Part shown: positions 15,751 through 25,000 of the stretch, piece by piece | How the letters are laid out: each line of letters begins with the position of its first letter | How positions within the stretch are numbered: position 1 is the stretch's first letter | Assembly (NCBI GenBank): GCA_019240835.1 | Contig: JAFAXQ010000139.1 | Location: 1-43,001 of the forward strand | Origin: Ktedonobacteraceae bacterium | GTDB lineage: Bacteria > Chloroflexota > Ktedonobacteria > Ktedonobacterales > Ktedonobacteraceae | Direction: 5' to 3' | DNA length: 43,001 nucleotides | Made by a program: the position numbers and the translations under genes | Notes under the pieces: generated by a model | Told to the model about the DNA's origin: nothing | The model's database searches: none | What the model saw: only the letters and a program-made list of their open reading frames with translations

Positions 15751-17472
15751 ATGCTCAATGCACACGGTGTCCTTTACACGCGTCCACTCCGCAAGCCCGT
15801 AGGCATCACCAAGGGGCCAGGCGAGAGCACGCACGAGTATACGTTCGTTTCGCGTGACGATGAGCAAGTGCTCAAAAACGGCGAATATGTATATTATGAA
15901 CTCGCTGACCCGCAGCAGCCAGGACAAAACGGTGTTGCTCTGCGCCATGTGCTTGGGCGCATCATCAAACGTCTACCACTGAAGCTCTATCCAGACACTT
16001 TTCTGGGTGAGCCTGAGATTCCCCCAGCGCAAGTGGCGGCGATGGTGGGTTACAATGCACGCACCAACGAATTGTTTGAATTGCATGTAGCGATTATGGG
16101 CTACTACGAACAAGCAACCGGCTCCTTTATCAATCCCTGGATCCCTCCCCAATCGGGCAAGCAGATTTTTCTAGCCGATGACCAAATGCTCGCCGAAATA
16201 CTCAGCCGCAAACGCGAGCGCCAGCCAGGCTCGGCCACGATTGGTTCACTACTGACACGCCAGCCCGGTGCAGTGCCTATCGTTCTTTCAGTGAAGGATG
16301 TTGTGAGCACGCATCTTGCTATTATCGCCAGCACAGGTGCAGGCAAGAGCTACTTGGCCAGTGTCCTTATTGAGGAACTAATGCAGCCGCATAATAAGGC
16401 TTGCGTCTTGATTATCGACCCTCATGGCGAGTACAGTACACTGGAACAATTGGCAAATGGTGAGCAGTTTGCCGAGGCAAGTGAAGGAAGGGGCAGTGGT
16501 TATCGTGCGCAGGTAAAAGTCTACAAGCCAGAGCAGGTCAAGGTGCGTATCTCGACACTCAATATGGGCGACATGCGTCACTTGTTGCCAGAGATGACAG
16601 AAAAGCAGCAATATCTGTTAAGTAGAGCTATGCGTAAGCTTAAAGACGAGAAGAGAGGGTCACCTTGGGGAGCTGCAGATCTGAAACAGGCTGTTAAGGC
16701 GGTCTCGAAGCAAAAGGACGAGGATGACGACAGCAACGATGACTCAAGCACGGTACGGGCCCTCCACTGGCGTATTGAACAGCGTTTCGTAGATGTCTTA
16801 ACCTTTGACGACACACAACACTTGGATTTACCAGAAATATTCAAACCGGGACAATGCACAGTGCTGCAACTCAACGACGTTGATGAGCGCGATCAGCAGG
16901 TCGTCGTTGCCACGCTGCTGCGTCGCCTGAACCAAGCACGCATGGAGACTGAGCGTGGTAAGGTCCATTCAGGAGAGCTCTACCTGCCCTATCCCGTCTT
17001 CGTCCTCATAGAGGAGGCACATCACTTTGCACCTAGTGGCACTGAAGTTGTCTCAACGGCTATTCTCAAGCAAGTACTGGCCGAGGGGCGCAAGTTCGGC
17101 ATTGGTGTAGGCATCATCAGCCAGCGCCCCGGCAAACTTGATGGCGACGTGCTCAGCCAATGCCAGACGCAATGCATCATGCGTATCGTCAACGAAATCG
17201 ATCAGAAGAGTGTGGCTGCAGCCATCGAGGGAGTAGGACGCGACCTATTGAACAACCTACCCGCACTTTCCAAGGGCCAAGTCATCGTCGCAGGAGCGGC
17301 TGTCAACACGCCGGTCATCTGCCGCGTGCGCCAGCGCTACACGCAGCACGGTGGTGAGAGTAAGGATGCCCCCGACATGTGGCGTTGTTACTTCACTGCA
17401 GAGTCACAGGAGAGTCGTCGCCGTAGCGAAGCACCGCTGAATGGCAATAAGCCCTTTAATCTCATGAGATAA
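15751..17472 (+). CDS. herA: HerA-type ATPase (FtsK/HerA superfamily)
   Basis: HerA forms a hexameric DNA translocase used in end resection and in some defence systems. From ATG 15751 the protein has 573 residues: a HAS barrel (about 5-85), the Walker A ASTGAGKS (193-200), IDPHGEYS shortly after, a Walker B VFVLIEEAHHFAP in the second half, and an arginine-finger-type QRPGKLDGDVLSQC region. A short, strongly acidic insertion (KQKDEDDDSNDDSS) lies mid-domain. Upstream in-frame codons overlap the previous gene and lack family similarity, hence this start. Only a weak ribosome-binding site precedes it, so coupling to the upstream gene is likely. No nuclease gene is adjacent. Confidence 0.9.
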   Translation: MLNAHGVLYTRPLRKPVGITKGPGESTHEYTFVSRDDEQVLKNGEYVYYELADPQQPGQNGVALRHVLGRIIKRLPLKLYPDTFLGEPEIPPAQVAAMVGYNARTNELFELHVAIMGYYEQATGSFINPWIPPQSGKQIFLADDQMLAEILSRKRERQPGSATIGSLLTRQPGAVPIVLSVKDVVSTHLAIIASTGAGKSYLASVLIEELMQPHNKACVLIIDPHGEYSTLEQLANGEQFAEASEGRGSGYRAQVKVYKPEQVKVRISTLNMGDMRHLLPEMTEKQQYLLSRAMRKLKDEKRGSPWGAADLKQAVKAVSKQKDEDDDSNDDSSTVRALHWRIEQRFVDVLTFDDTQHLDLPEIFKPGQCTVLQLNDVDERDQQVVVATLLRRLNQARMETERGKVHSGELYLPYPVFVLIEEAHHFAPSGTEVVSTAILKQVLAEGRKFGIGVGIISQRPGKLDGDVLSQCQTQCIMRIVNEIDQKSVAAAIEGVGRDLLNNLPALSKGQVIVAGAAVNTPVICRVRQRYTQHGGESKDAPDMWRCYFTAESQESRRRSEAPLNGNKPFNLMR

Positions 17473-17481
17473 TGATCGGGG

Positions 17482-17529
17482 GCACGATAAATCGGGAGCA
17501 CAATAAATCGGGGGGCACGATAAATCGGG
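17482..17529. repeat. Three tandem copies of a 15-nt unit (GCACGATAAATCGGG)
   Basis: Copies begin at 17482, 17498 and 17515, and the middle one has one change. They are separated by 1 and 2 bases and end in CCCC, so GGGG/CCCC pairing across the last unit is possible. The array fills the short gap between convergent herA and the M16 gene and could also act as a transcription stop. Confidence 0.7.
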
Positions 17530-17532
17530 CCC

Positions 17533-18813
17533 CTACGAGAGTGTCTCGCCCACTAATTCATCTCTGCTCAAAGGACCAATAGCAGCGACGGTAAGTGGAT
17601 TAAGAGGAGAGAAGCGCTGCAATACCTTCTGTACCTGCTCTTGCGTTATCGCATCGATAGCATCTTTCACCTCTTGTATTGTGACAATCTTGCGGTCATA
17701 CCACCAAGAGCGTGTGATTGCTCCCATACGGGCGGCAGAGCCTTCGCTGCGCATCACATTCTCACTCTTTAACTGCACCTTGGCTCGCTCTAGCTCATCA
17801 GCAGTAATGCCTTCTTGCTCTAGTTTACGCAGTTCATTGACCATAACCTGCAAGCACTCGCGTCCCTGCTCGGGTGTAGTGCCAGCGTAAATACGCATAG
17901 CACCCATGCGCTTGTTGCCAGCCAAGCCAGCAGAGACACCATAGACGAGGCCACGTTTCTCGCGCACCTCGACGAAGAGGCGTGAGGCCATCCCTCCGCC
18001 CAACACCTCGCTAATCACCATAGCCGCATAGTAGTCGGGATCGGTATAGTTGGGGAAAGGAAACATCATACCCAGATGCTCTTGCTTGCCCTCTTGGTGC
18101 TGCAAGGCTACTTTCATCGCAGGCTTCGGGTGCAAAGCCGGAAAAGTTGCTGCCTCTCCATGCCAATCATGGAAAAGTGCCTGCATCTTGTCTACCACAT
18201 GATCCCAGTCGAATTTACCCGCGATAGCGAACAACAGGTTATTAGGGTGGTAGCGCTCACCCCAGAATGCGTGCAAATCCTGTTTGCCAATGTCGCGCAC
18301 ACTCTTGTTCGTGCCCAGTGCAGGGCGAGCTAGCGCAGTACCTTCGTAGAAGTTCGCACGCACCAATTCAAAGATGCGGCTCATAGGTTCGTCGTCGCGA
18401 CGGCGGATCTCCTGTAGTACAATGTTACGCATCTGCTCCAATTCATCAGCAGGGAAAGTAGGCATAAGCAGCAATTCATGAATGAGATTAAGTGTGGCGT
18501 CAAACTTTGTATGCACTACCTGCGCCCAGATCTGTGTAGCTTCCATGCCGGTGCTAGCACCCTTACGCGCCCCTAGCGACTCAAACGCCTCATTCAGTGC
18601 GCGTGCATCCTTGTGCTTGGTGCCCTGAAAGAGCATATATTCAAACAGGTGGGCTAATCCTTGTTTCTGCTCCGGCTCATGAATAACCCCTGCATCGAGT
18701 TGCAGGCCAAAAGTGGTAGAACTCAGACTGGGCATATATTGGCCGAGCATTTCAATACCATTGGGCAATTTGTGGTAGAAATAGTTCGAGGGAAGAGTTT
18801 GTTGATTGTTCAT
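17533..18813 (-). CDS. M16 family zinc peptidase homologue with altered active site
   Basis: The 426-residue protein has the two-domain fold of M16B processing peptidases: HKLPNGIEM at the start, VLQEIRRRDDEP in the first domain, then MFPFPNYTDPDYYAAMVISEVLGGGMASRLF and EKRGLVYGVSA in the second. The zinc motif HxxEH reads H55-L-F-E58-Y59, so the second zinc-binding histidine is a tyrosine (codon TAT, one base from CAT). Proteolysis is therefore doubtful. Such inactive M16 chains usually pair with an active M16 partner, but none is adjacent. The downstream glutamate and the substrate-binding RG/Y residues are kept. It is cytosolic, with no signal peptide. Confidence 0.9.
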   Translation of the reverse strand: MNNQQTLPSNYFYHKLPNGIEMLGQYMPSLSSTTFGLQLDAGVIHEPEQKQGLAHLFEYMLFQGTKHKDARALNEAFESLGARKGASTGMEATQIWAQVVHTKFDATLNLIHELLLMPTFPADELEQMRNIVLQEIRRRDDEPMSRIFELVRANFYEGTALARPALGTNKSVRDIGKQDLHAFWGERYHPNNLLFAIAGKFDWDHVVDKMQALFHDWHGEAATFPALHPKPAMKVALQHQEGKQEHLGMMFPFPNYTDPDYYAAMVISEVLGGGMASRLFVEVREKRGLVYGVSAGLAGNKRMGAMRIYAGTTPEQGRECLQVMVNELRKLEQEGITADELERAKVQLKSENVMRSEGSAARMGAITRSWWYDRKIVTIQEVKDAIDAITQEQVQKVLQRFSPLNPLTVAAIGPLSRDELVGETLS

Positions 18814-18917
18814 CTATTGTAAAGTGTCCTTTCTGAACAAGTGTGGAGATGTTTTATGCTATCATCAGTATACCATAGCCGCGGTAGAGCACAGCTTGAA
18901 AGGATGGACTAGGCACT

Positions 18918-19721
18918 ATGAACGAAATAGCGAGAGAATTGCGTGTATACACACGCCATGATATGGGTGTCAACGCAGTCGATACGCTTCGTTCGCAAAT
19001 CAGCGCTACTCTAGGCCAACGTTTTGATTTTCCAACGACACTACGTGGGAGCACTCAGCATTTCAACGTCTTCTTCGATTCCTCTTTGGGAAATGCAGGA
19101 GCAAGCCACGCAGATGCAGTAGTAGCCGTCTGTGAGAGAGATTACGGTGTGGTCCAAGCATACTTTGGTAGCATCACTCCTCCAGGATTACCTTTTAACG
19201 TGATTATCGCTTCACATATCTCTGGTGCATACCATTATGGATGTGGCACAGTGGATCTCTACTGCCAGGACAGTAGCGATACTGACTTTATTAACATGCT
19301 GGTAGTAGCCGAAGAGGTTGAGGTATTTGCTTATGCGCAAGGCAAAGGTTGGGATTGCGCAGCGACAAATGGAGAGGGACTTTCGCGGGTTCTGGCAGAA
19401 GCACTCTATCCAGAAAAAAGGGTGCTTGTCGCACCTGCATGGCTTGATAGGGGTCGCCCCGACTACATTACAGCCAACGAGGACACTGATGCAGACATAG
19501 TTTCAAACGCTTGTGCCGTGCTCTTCCTAAACTGGCTACATAGCCAACTTGGCTTTAGTTGGGCACAAATTGTCCAGGCAGCAGGAGCCAGTCTGGCGCA
19601 GACGTACACTAATTTGACTGGTCAGAGTGATGCATATGCCCGCTTCAGAGCACAGATACAAGCGCATTTTCCCGAAGGTATGCCCTCAGGACTAATGGTA
19701 AACAACCCATTTCCTTTGTAG
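18918..19721 (+). CDS. Conserved hypothetical protein, 267 residues
   Basis: ATG 18918 starts a soluble protein without signal peptide or membrane segment. Its middle, VVAEEVEVFAYAQGKGWDCA followed by NGEGLSRVLAEALYP, recalls the layout of zincin active-site helices, but the expected histidines are absent. Its end, FLNWLHSQLGFSWAQIVQAAG then LTGQSDAYARFRAQIQAHFPEG, resembles C-terminal parts of conserved proteins seen in Actinobacteria and Chloroflexota, from memory only. No enzymatic function can be assigned. It is followed by a strong hairpin and appears monocistronic. Confidence 0.75.
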   Translation: MNEIARELRVYTRHDMGVNAVDTLRSQISATLGQRFDFPTTLRGSTQHFNVFFDSSLGNAGASHADAVVAVCERDYGVVQAYFGSITPPGLPFNVIIASHISGAYHYGCGTVDLYCQDSSDTDFINMLVVAEEVEVFAYAQGKGWDCAATNGEGLSRVLAEALYPEKRVLVAPAWLDRGRPDYITANEDTDADIVSNACAVLFLNWLHSQLGFSWAQIVQAAGASLAQTYTNLTGQSDAYARFRAQIQAHFPEGMPSGLMVNNPFPL

Positions 19722-19725
19722 AGTT

Positions 19726-19756
19726 GGGGGTAGGCCAGCAGCGTTGGCCTACCTCC
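19726..19756 (+). terminator. Strong hairpin after the hypothetical gene
   Basis: GGTAGGCCA (19729-19737) pairs perfectly with TGGCCTACC (19745-19753) around a 7-nt loop, with further partial G-C pairing outside. No good T-run follows. It lies between convergent genes and could serve both. Confidence 0.6.
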
Positions 19757-19819
19757 TATTCTGCTATGTTGACCCAACAGACATCCCACAAAAATGCTAG
19801 TTAGACCACGACGTGCATA

Positions 19820-22048
19820 TCACTCCGTACCTCTCTTCCGGCTTGGAAGCCACCAGTTCAAATCTCCTAAGAGCTGCATCGTTGCTGGTACAAGCAAACA
19901 GCGAATAAGTGTGGCATCTACCAGCACGGAGACAGTAACACCGAGTCCCAACTCTTTGGTCGCAATCAACGAAGTGAAGATGAATGATCCAGAGACGATG
20001 ACGAAGAGAAGAGCTGCATTGGTAATCATACTTCCCGTTTTTTCGAGGCCGAGAGCAACTGCCGTACTATTATCGTGGATGGACAGCCATTCTTCACGCA
20101 TACGAGTGAGTAAGAACACTTCGTAGTCCATCGAGAGGCCGAACAAGATGCAAAACATCAAAATGGGAGTGAAACATATAATAAACCCAGGAGATGTGAA
20201 GTTGAGCAATCTATCGAAATAGCCTTGCTGGAAGACAAAAACCAACGCTCCATATGCCGCAGTGATTGAGATGATATCCACGAGTATAGCTTTTAAGGGC
20301 AGTAACACAGAGCGGAATGTGAACAGCAGCAAGATATAGGTTGCCAGTAAAATAAAAAGCAGAGCAAGAAAGAAATGTCCATAAAGCGCATTGTTGAAGT
20401 CCAGGTTTGCAGCACGTAGGCCGCCGACAAGGATATGCAAATTTTGCTTGATACCTGGACTCATCGACCGGAGCTGATGAATGAGTGTCTGCTCTGCGTT
20501 ACTACCTAGCAGAGCATCAGTCTTGACGAGTATGACAGTTGTGTCATTGCTGGTGGTAGCAGCGACAAATTGTGCCAGTTCTGGAATACGTTGGTATGTG
20601 CCTGTGGTATAGAGGTACATGAGCTGCTGGGAAGTTACCTCCGTTGAGTCTGGTTGGGTTAAGCTAACAACACTGGCAACATGTGGTTGTGTTGAGATCC
20701 ACTGTGTGATATTCTGGATACGCAACAACTGCACTTCATCCAGCATATGAGAGCCATCAGGTGTCCGCACAATGACTACAATGGGATCTTGATTCGCCAA
20801 CGGATATTGAGATCTAAGCACTTCAAGGCCCTGATAAGCTTGTGAATCTGCTGGAAGAGTGGAGGCATCGGCTAGCCTCGGATTGAGGGCGAGGGCAGGC
20901 AAGCCCAATACAAGCAGTAATGCCGTAGCAAGAAGGATAATAGGTATGGGACGTTTCATAACCAGGAGCGCCCAGTGCTGCCAGAACATCGTGGGGGATG
21001 CGCCAGGCTGTAAGTGCTTGTTCCGTTGAGTTAGCAAAGGGAGGCGAAGCACATTGATCCGCTCTCCCAGAATACTTAAAAGGGCAGGTAGGAGCGTCAG
21101 GGCAGCTAGAAGAGTGATGCCAGTAACAGCGATACCGCCAATGCCAAATGAAGTTGTCAGACCAATACCGATAAAGAGCAATCCGGCAAAACCAATGATC
21201 ACAACCACGCCACTATGAAAGATCGCCTCACCCGCTGTTGCCATGACGATGCTAATTGCCTTTGGTACTGCATGTCCTTGGGCCAGTTCCTCACGGAAAC
21301 GGCGCACCATCAAGAGGCTATAGTCGATGGAGAGTCCAAGCCCGATAATGGAAACGACGTTCAAGACAAAAATGTTCATGTCACCGAACGCGGCAAAGCC
21401 GTAGATGATGGCTCGTGCAACTAGGACCGTTGTCAACGCCAGCATTAGCGGCATGAGTGCGGCTCCTGGCGTACCGAAGACAATTAGCATCACGATGAAA
21501 GTGAGTGGCAGAGAGACCAATTCAGTGACCTGACTGACCGTCTCCACATCCTTTGGAAGCTCATCGGTGACAACTGGTTCTCCCGTCAGCAGAATCCGAG
21601 CAGGACCCATATGGAGATGCGAAAGCAGTTTACGCAATACCGGGATCTGTTGTGCAACTGCGTCGTTGTCCTCATTAAAGCCTAACTGGACGACCGTTGT
21701 GCGCTTGTCTCTGCCTACTGGACCTGCTCTCACCGAGATTGTATGTGGAACTGTTTGGACCTGCTTCATCACTGTCTGCACTTCATACTGATAGGCAGAG
21801 CTATCAACAGGGATTGCAGATGACTGAAACACAATCTGGACGTAGCTGGTAGGCTGATGCAGCCGAGAAGTTAGCACCTGATCCACCCGGTTGTACTCGC
21901 TTCCGCTAATTGTATAGCCGCTGTTGTGTAAGACACTGGATACCAATTGACCGAACGGAATGCTGCCTAGTATGACTGCTATCCAAAGCATTATGACCAG
22001 CCAGCGAATAGAGTAGATGAACTGTCCATAGCTCAAACTGAATCGCAT
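19820..22048 (-). CDS. MMPL-family (RND superfamily) lipid exporter
   Basis: The 742-residue membrane protein has one N-terminal transmembrane helix (SIRWLVIMLWIAVILG), a large outer domain, five more helices, and a second copy of the same layout, as in MmpL proteins. Both halves keep the Asp-Tyr pair used for proton flow: GLSIDYSLLM and GLSMDYEVFLL. MmpL proteins export lipids and polyketide-derived glycolipids in mycobacteria. The gene follows the PKS gene by 34 nt with its own AGGGGA ribosome-binding site, so it very probably exports the PKS product. The substrate is inferred from this context. It is the last gene of the operon. Confidence 0.93.
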   Translation of the reverse strand: MRFSLSYGQFIYSIRWLVIMLWIAVILGSIPFGQLVSSVLHNSGYTISGSEYNRVDQVLTSRLHQPTSYVQIVFQSSAIPVDSSAYQYEVQTVMKQVQTVPHTISVRAGPVGRDKRTTVVQLGFNEDNDAVAQQIPVLRKLLSHLHMGPARILLTGEPVVTDELPKDVETVSQVTELVSLPLTFIVMLIVFGTPGAALMPLMLALTTVLVARAIIYGFAAFGDMNIFVLNVVSIIGLGLSIDYSLLMVRRFREELAQGHAVPKAISIVMATAGEAIFHSGVVVIIGFAGLLFIGIGLTTSFGIGGIAVTGITLLAALTLLPALLSILGERINVLRLPLLTQRNKHLQPGASPTMFWQHWALLVMKRPIPIILLATALLLVLGLPALALNPRLADASTLPADSQAYQGLEVLRSQYPLANQDPIVVIVRTPDGSHMLDEVQLLRIQNITQWISTQPHVASVVSLTQPDSTEVTSQQLMYLYTTGTYQRIPELAQFVAATTSNDTTVILVKTDALLGSNAEQTLIHQLRSMSPGIKQNLHILVGGLRAANLDFNNALYGHFFLALLFILLATYILLLFTFRSVLLPLKAILVDIISITAAYGALVFVFQQGYFDRLLNFTSPGFIICFTPILMFCILFGLSMDYEVFLLTRMREEWLSIHDNSTAVALGLEKTGSMITNAALLFVIVSGSFIFTSLIATKELGLGVTVSVLVDATLIRCLLVPATMQLLGDLNWWLPSRKRGTE

Positions 22049-22082
22049 GTATGTCCCCTTTTTCTTGATGCAACAAAAAAGC

Positions 22083-25000
22083 TTAGCTTCTCACGAGGAG
22101 ACTGTCTGCTTCAGTAGTCTGCTCTGCCACCAGTTGTTCAGTCAACGCAGTTGCTAGGTCGCTGATACTTTGCTTCTGAAGGAGGCGCATCATAGCAATA
22201 TCCACGCCCAGATCCTGGTGGATCTGACTGCGTAGTTCCATTGCTGTCAGCGAGTCAATGCCTATATCCGTGATCGATTGCTGAGTGTTGAGGCGGGAAG
22301 GCGATATGCCAAGGATGCTGGCAAGCATCTTGTTGAGGCGCATACTCATAAACTCCTGGCGTTCCTCCGCAGTCATCTTGAGCAATGTCATGCGTACATT
22401 CTGCTCTGGCTGTTCAGGTGTTCCTAGTTGCTCCTGTCCTTGCGGGAGGAGGTGTGTCCACCTGGCCATGACTGATAGGCTCGATAAAAGCATTTTCAGA
22501 CGGTCCCAATCCACCTGCGCAATAGTGATCTGCGTTTGCTTTTCTTGAAGAAAGCGACCAAGTAGAGTTAAGGCTTGATCGGGAGACATAGCTTGGATTC
22601 CACTGCGCTCTAGATGATCATGGAGCTGTCTATGGCGAGCTACGTGCCCTACTTGAGCCAGTGTTCCCCATTGCACTGCCAATGCTGGAAGTCCCTGGGC
22701 TACGCGATAACGCGCTAGTGCCTCAAGAAACAGGTTCCCGGCTGCATAATTGCCCTGTCCAATATTACCCATTAGCGCACTGATAGAGGAGAAAAGGACA
22801 AAAAACTCCAGCGGCATTGCAAGCGTGTGTTTATGTAGGTTCCAAGCCCCTAGCATCTTGGGTGCTATCACCTTTTTTAGGGTTGCTGTATCAAGCTGGC
22901 TTACCAGACGATCCTCCAGCACCACAGCGGCGTGCATGATACCTCGCAATGGTGGGAACGTCGCGGTTAGCCTCTCTAACAGTTCGATAACCTCCTCTTC
23001 TCGTGTCACATCTACTTGTGCGACGAGAACTTGTATGCCTGCTGCTTGCATTTCCTGCACTGCTTGCTGAGCTTCTGGTGTTGATGCACCGCTACGACCA
23101 ACCAATACTAGGTGCCGCGCTCCATGCTCGACCATCCATTGTGCCGTTTTCAGACCGAAGCCTCTCAGTCCTCCCGTAATGAGGTAGGACGCATCTGCTC
23201 GGAACTTGCTTACTTGTGCTCGTGGGGCCTGCTGGATGGACGCATACTGGTCCTGCATGGACACTACAATTTTGCCAATATGGCGCGATTGCTGCATGTA
23301 GCGAAACGCATCAACAATCTGCGAAAGTGCGAATAGTCGGTACGGAAGCGGTCGATATATGCCCTGCTCGAAGCGTTCAGCAATTTCATGCAACACCTGT
23401 GTTACCCGCTCCTTATCCCACATAATCATCTCGCCAATATCAATGGCAAAGTAGGATAGACAACGATTGAAGTCCTGCAGACCTAACTTGCTGTTCTGCA
23501 GAAAATCACGTTTGCCAATTTCTAGAAAGCGGCCAAAGCGCTGCAAAACGGCTAGGCTCTTACGCATTGCCTCCCCTGCCAGTGAGTTCAGCACAATATG
23601 TACCCCCTGGCCATTGGTCAATTGCATAATTTCATCGGCGAAGGCCAGAGAACGCGAGTCCAGCACATGCTGTATGCCTAAAGAGCGCAGGTATTCTCGT
23701 TTCTCTGCACTACCAGCCGTTGCAATGATCTCACCGCCAGCGTGTTGCACGATCTGTATCGCTGCCAAGCCCACACCGCCTGCTGCACCATGAATAAGGA
23801 CGCGTTCTCCTTGGCGTAGTTGGCCTAGGTGATGGAGGGCGTAGTGAGCTGTCACAAAGGTCATTACAATAGTGGCTGCTTCTTCATGGCTCATGTATGT
23901 AGGCTTGCGTACAAGTAATCGTGCGTCTGCAATCACCGAGGAGCTAAAGCTGTGGTAACCAAAACCAAGCACCTCATCTCCAATGTTGAAGTCTGTGACT
24001 CCCTCGCCGAGCGCTGTAATCTTGCCCACACACTCCAGACCCAAGGCGTAATCGATAGTATCGCTGTATCTTACCTGAACTTCAGCCGGGAGTAATCCCA
24101 TCGCCAGTGCAACATCCTTGAAGTTCAGTCCCGTGAAGGATGGAGCTATCTCCACTGTCCCAGGCGCAGGTTTGGATCTCTGTCCTGTGCGTATGACCAA
24201 GTTATCAAGCGCCCCAGGTGCCGGAACATCCAGGAAATAGCATGTATCTGGCATGGCTGCCACTTCAGATGCTCGCATCTGTCGTACATGCGGTGTACGC
24301 ACAACGCGATTCACAAAGCGAACTGTGCCACGTAACATCACTTCACTTTCACCCGGCTGCACCCACAATTCCTCCACGAGAGAGCGTATTTCCTCAGGAT
24401 GATGCCCCAGTTTTCCCTCCTGCTCTTGAGCAACACCGATATCAATCAGTGTACAGTTCAGTTCCGGGTGCTCATTCATAATAACCCTGCCCAGTCCATA
24501 CACAGGGGCCTGCTCAATACAGGGAAGTAGCTCTGTCGTGGTTAATGTATGGACGCCACCAGTGATGATCCATAGGTGTGGAAATGCTTCTCCTTGTGTC
24601 TCTATCAGTGCCTGAACAATCCCAATAAGACCAGAACACCCAATGTCTAATGTGGCATCTAAGGATGCTGACGTAATCTCATCATTTGTGCTATCTAAAC
24701 CCCATAAATAGACGATGTGATGCCCGATCAGATCTTCTGCAGAGAGGGTTTGCAGCATCAACTCCATATCCTCAGCGCAACCAGGGCGAAGAGCAAAGCC
24801 GCTGGATGCAGAGCGGTGATAGTCTGTCCCCTTTTTCACGAGAATGATGTGCCCTGCACAGGAGGCCAGCATCTGCTGCACTTGCTCTGCTAGGCCACTA
24901 TCATCCGCAAAAATGATCCAGTTTTCCCCGCTTGCTCCAATCGCAGAAGGTATGGCAAGCGGCGATTGTTGTTCAAAACACGGACTCTGTGCCAGCAAGA

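Noticed and set aside
17482-17529. CRISPR-like array
   Set aside because: The three 15-nt units are separated by only 1-2 bases, so there are no spacers.
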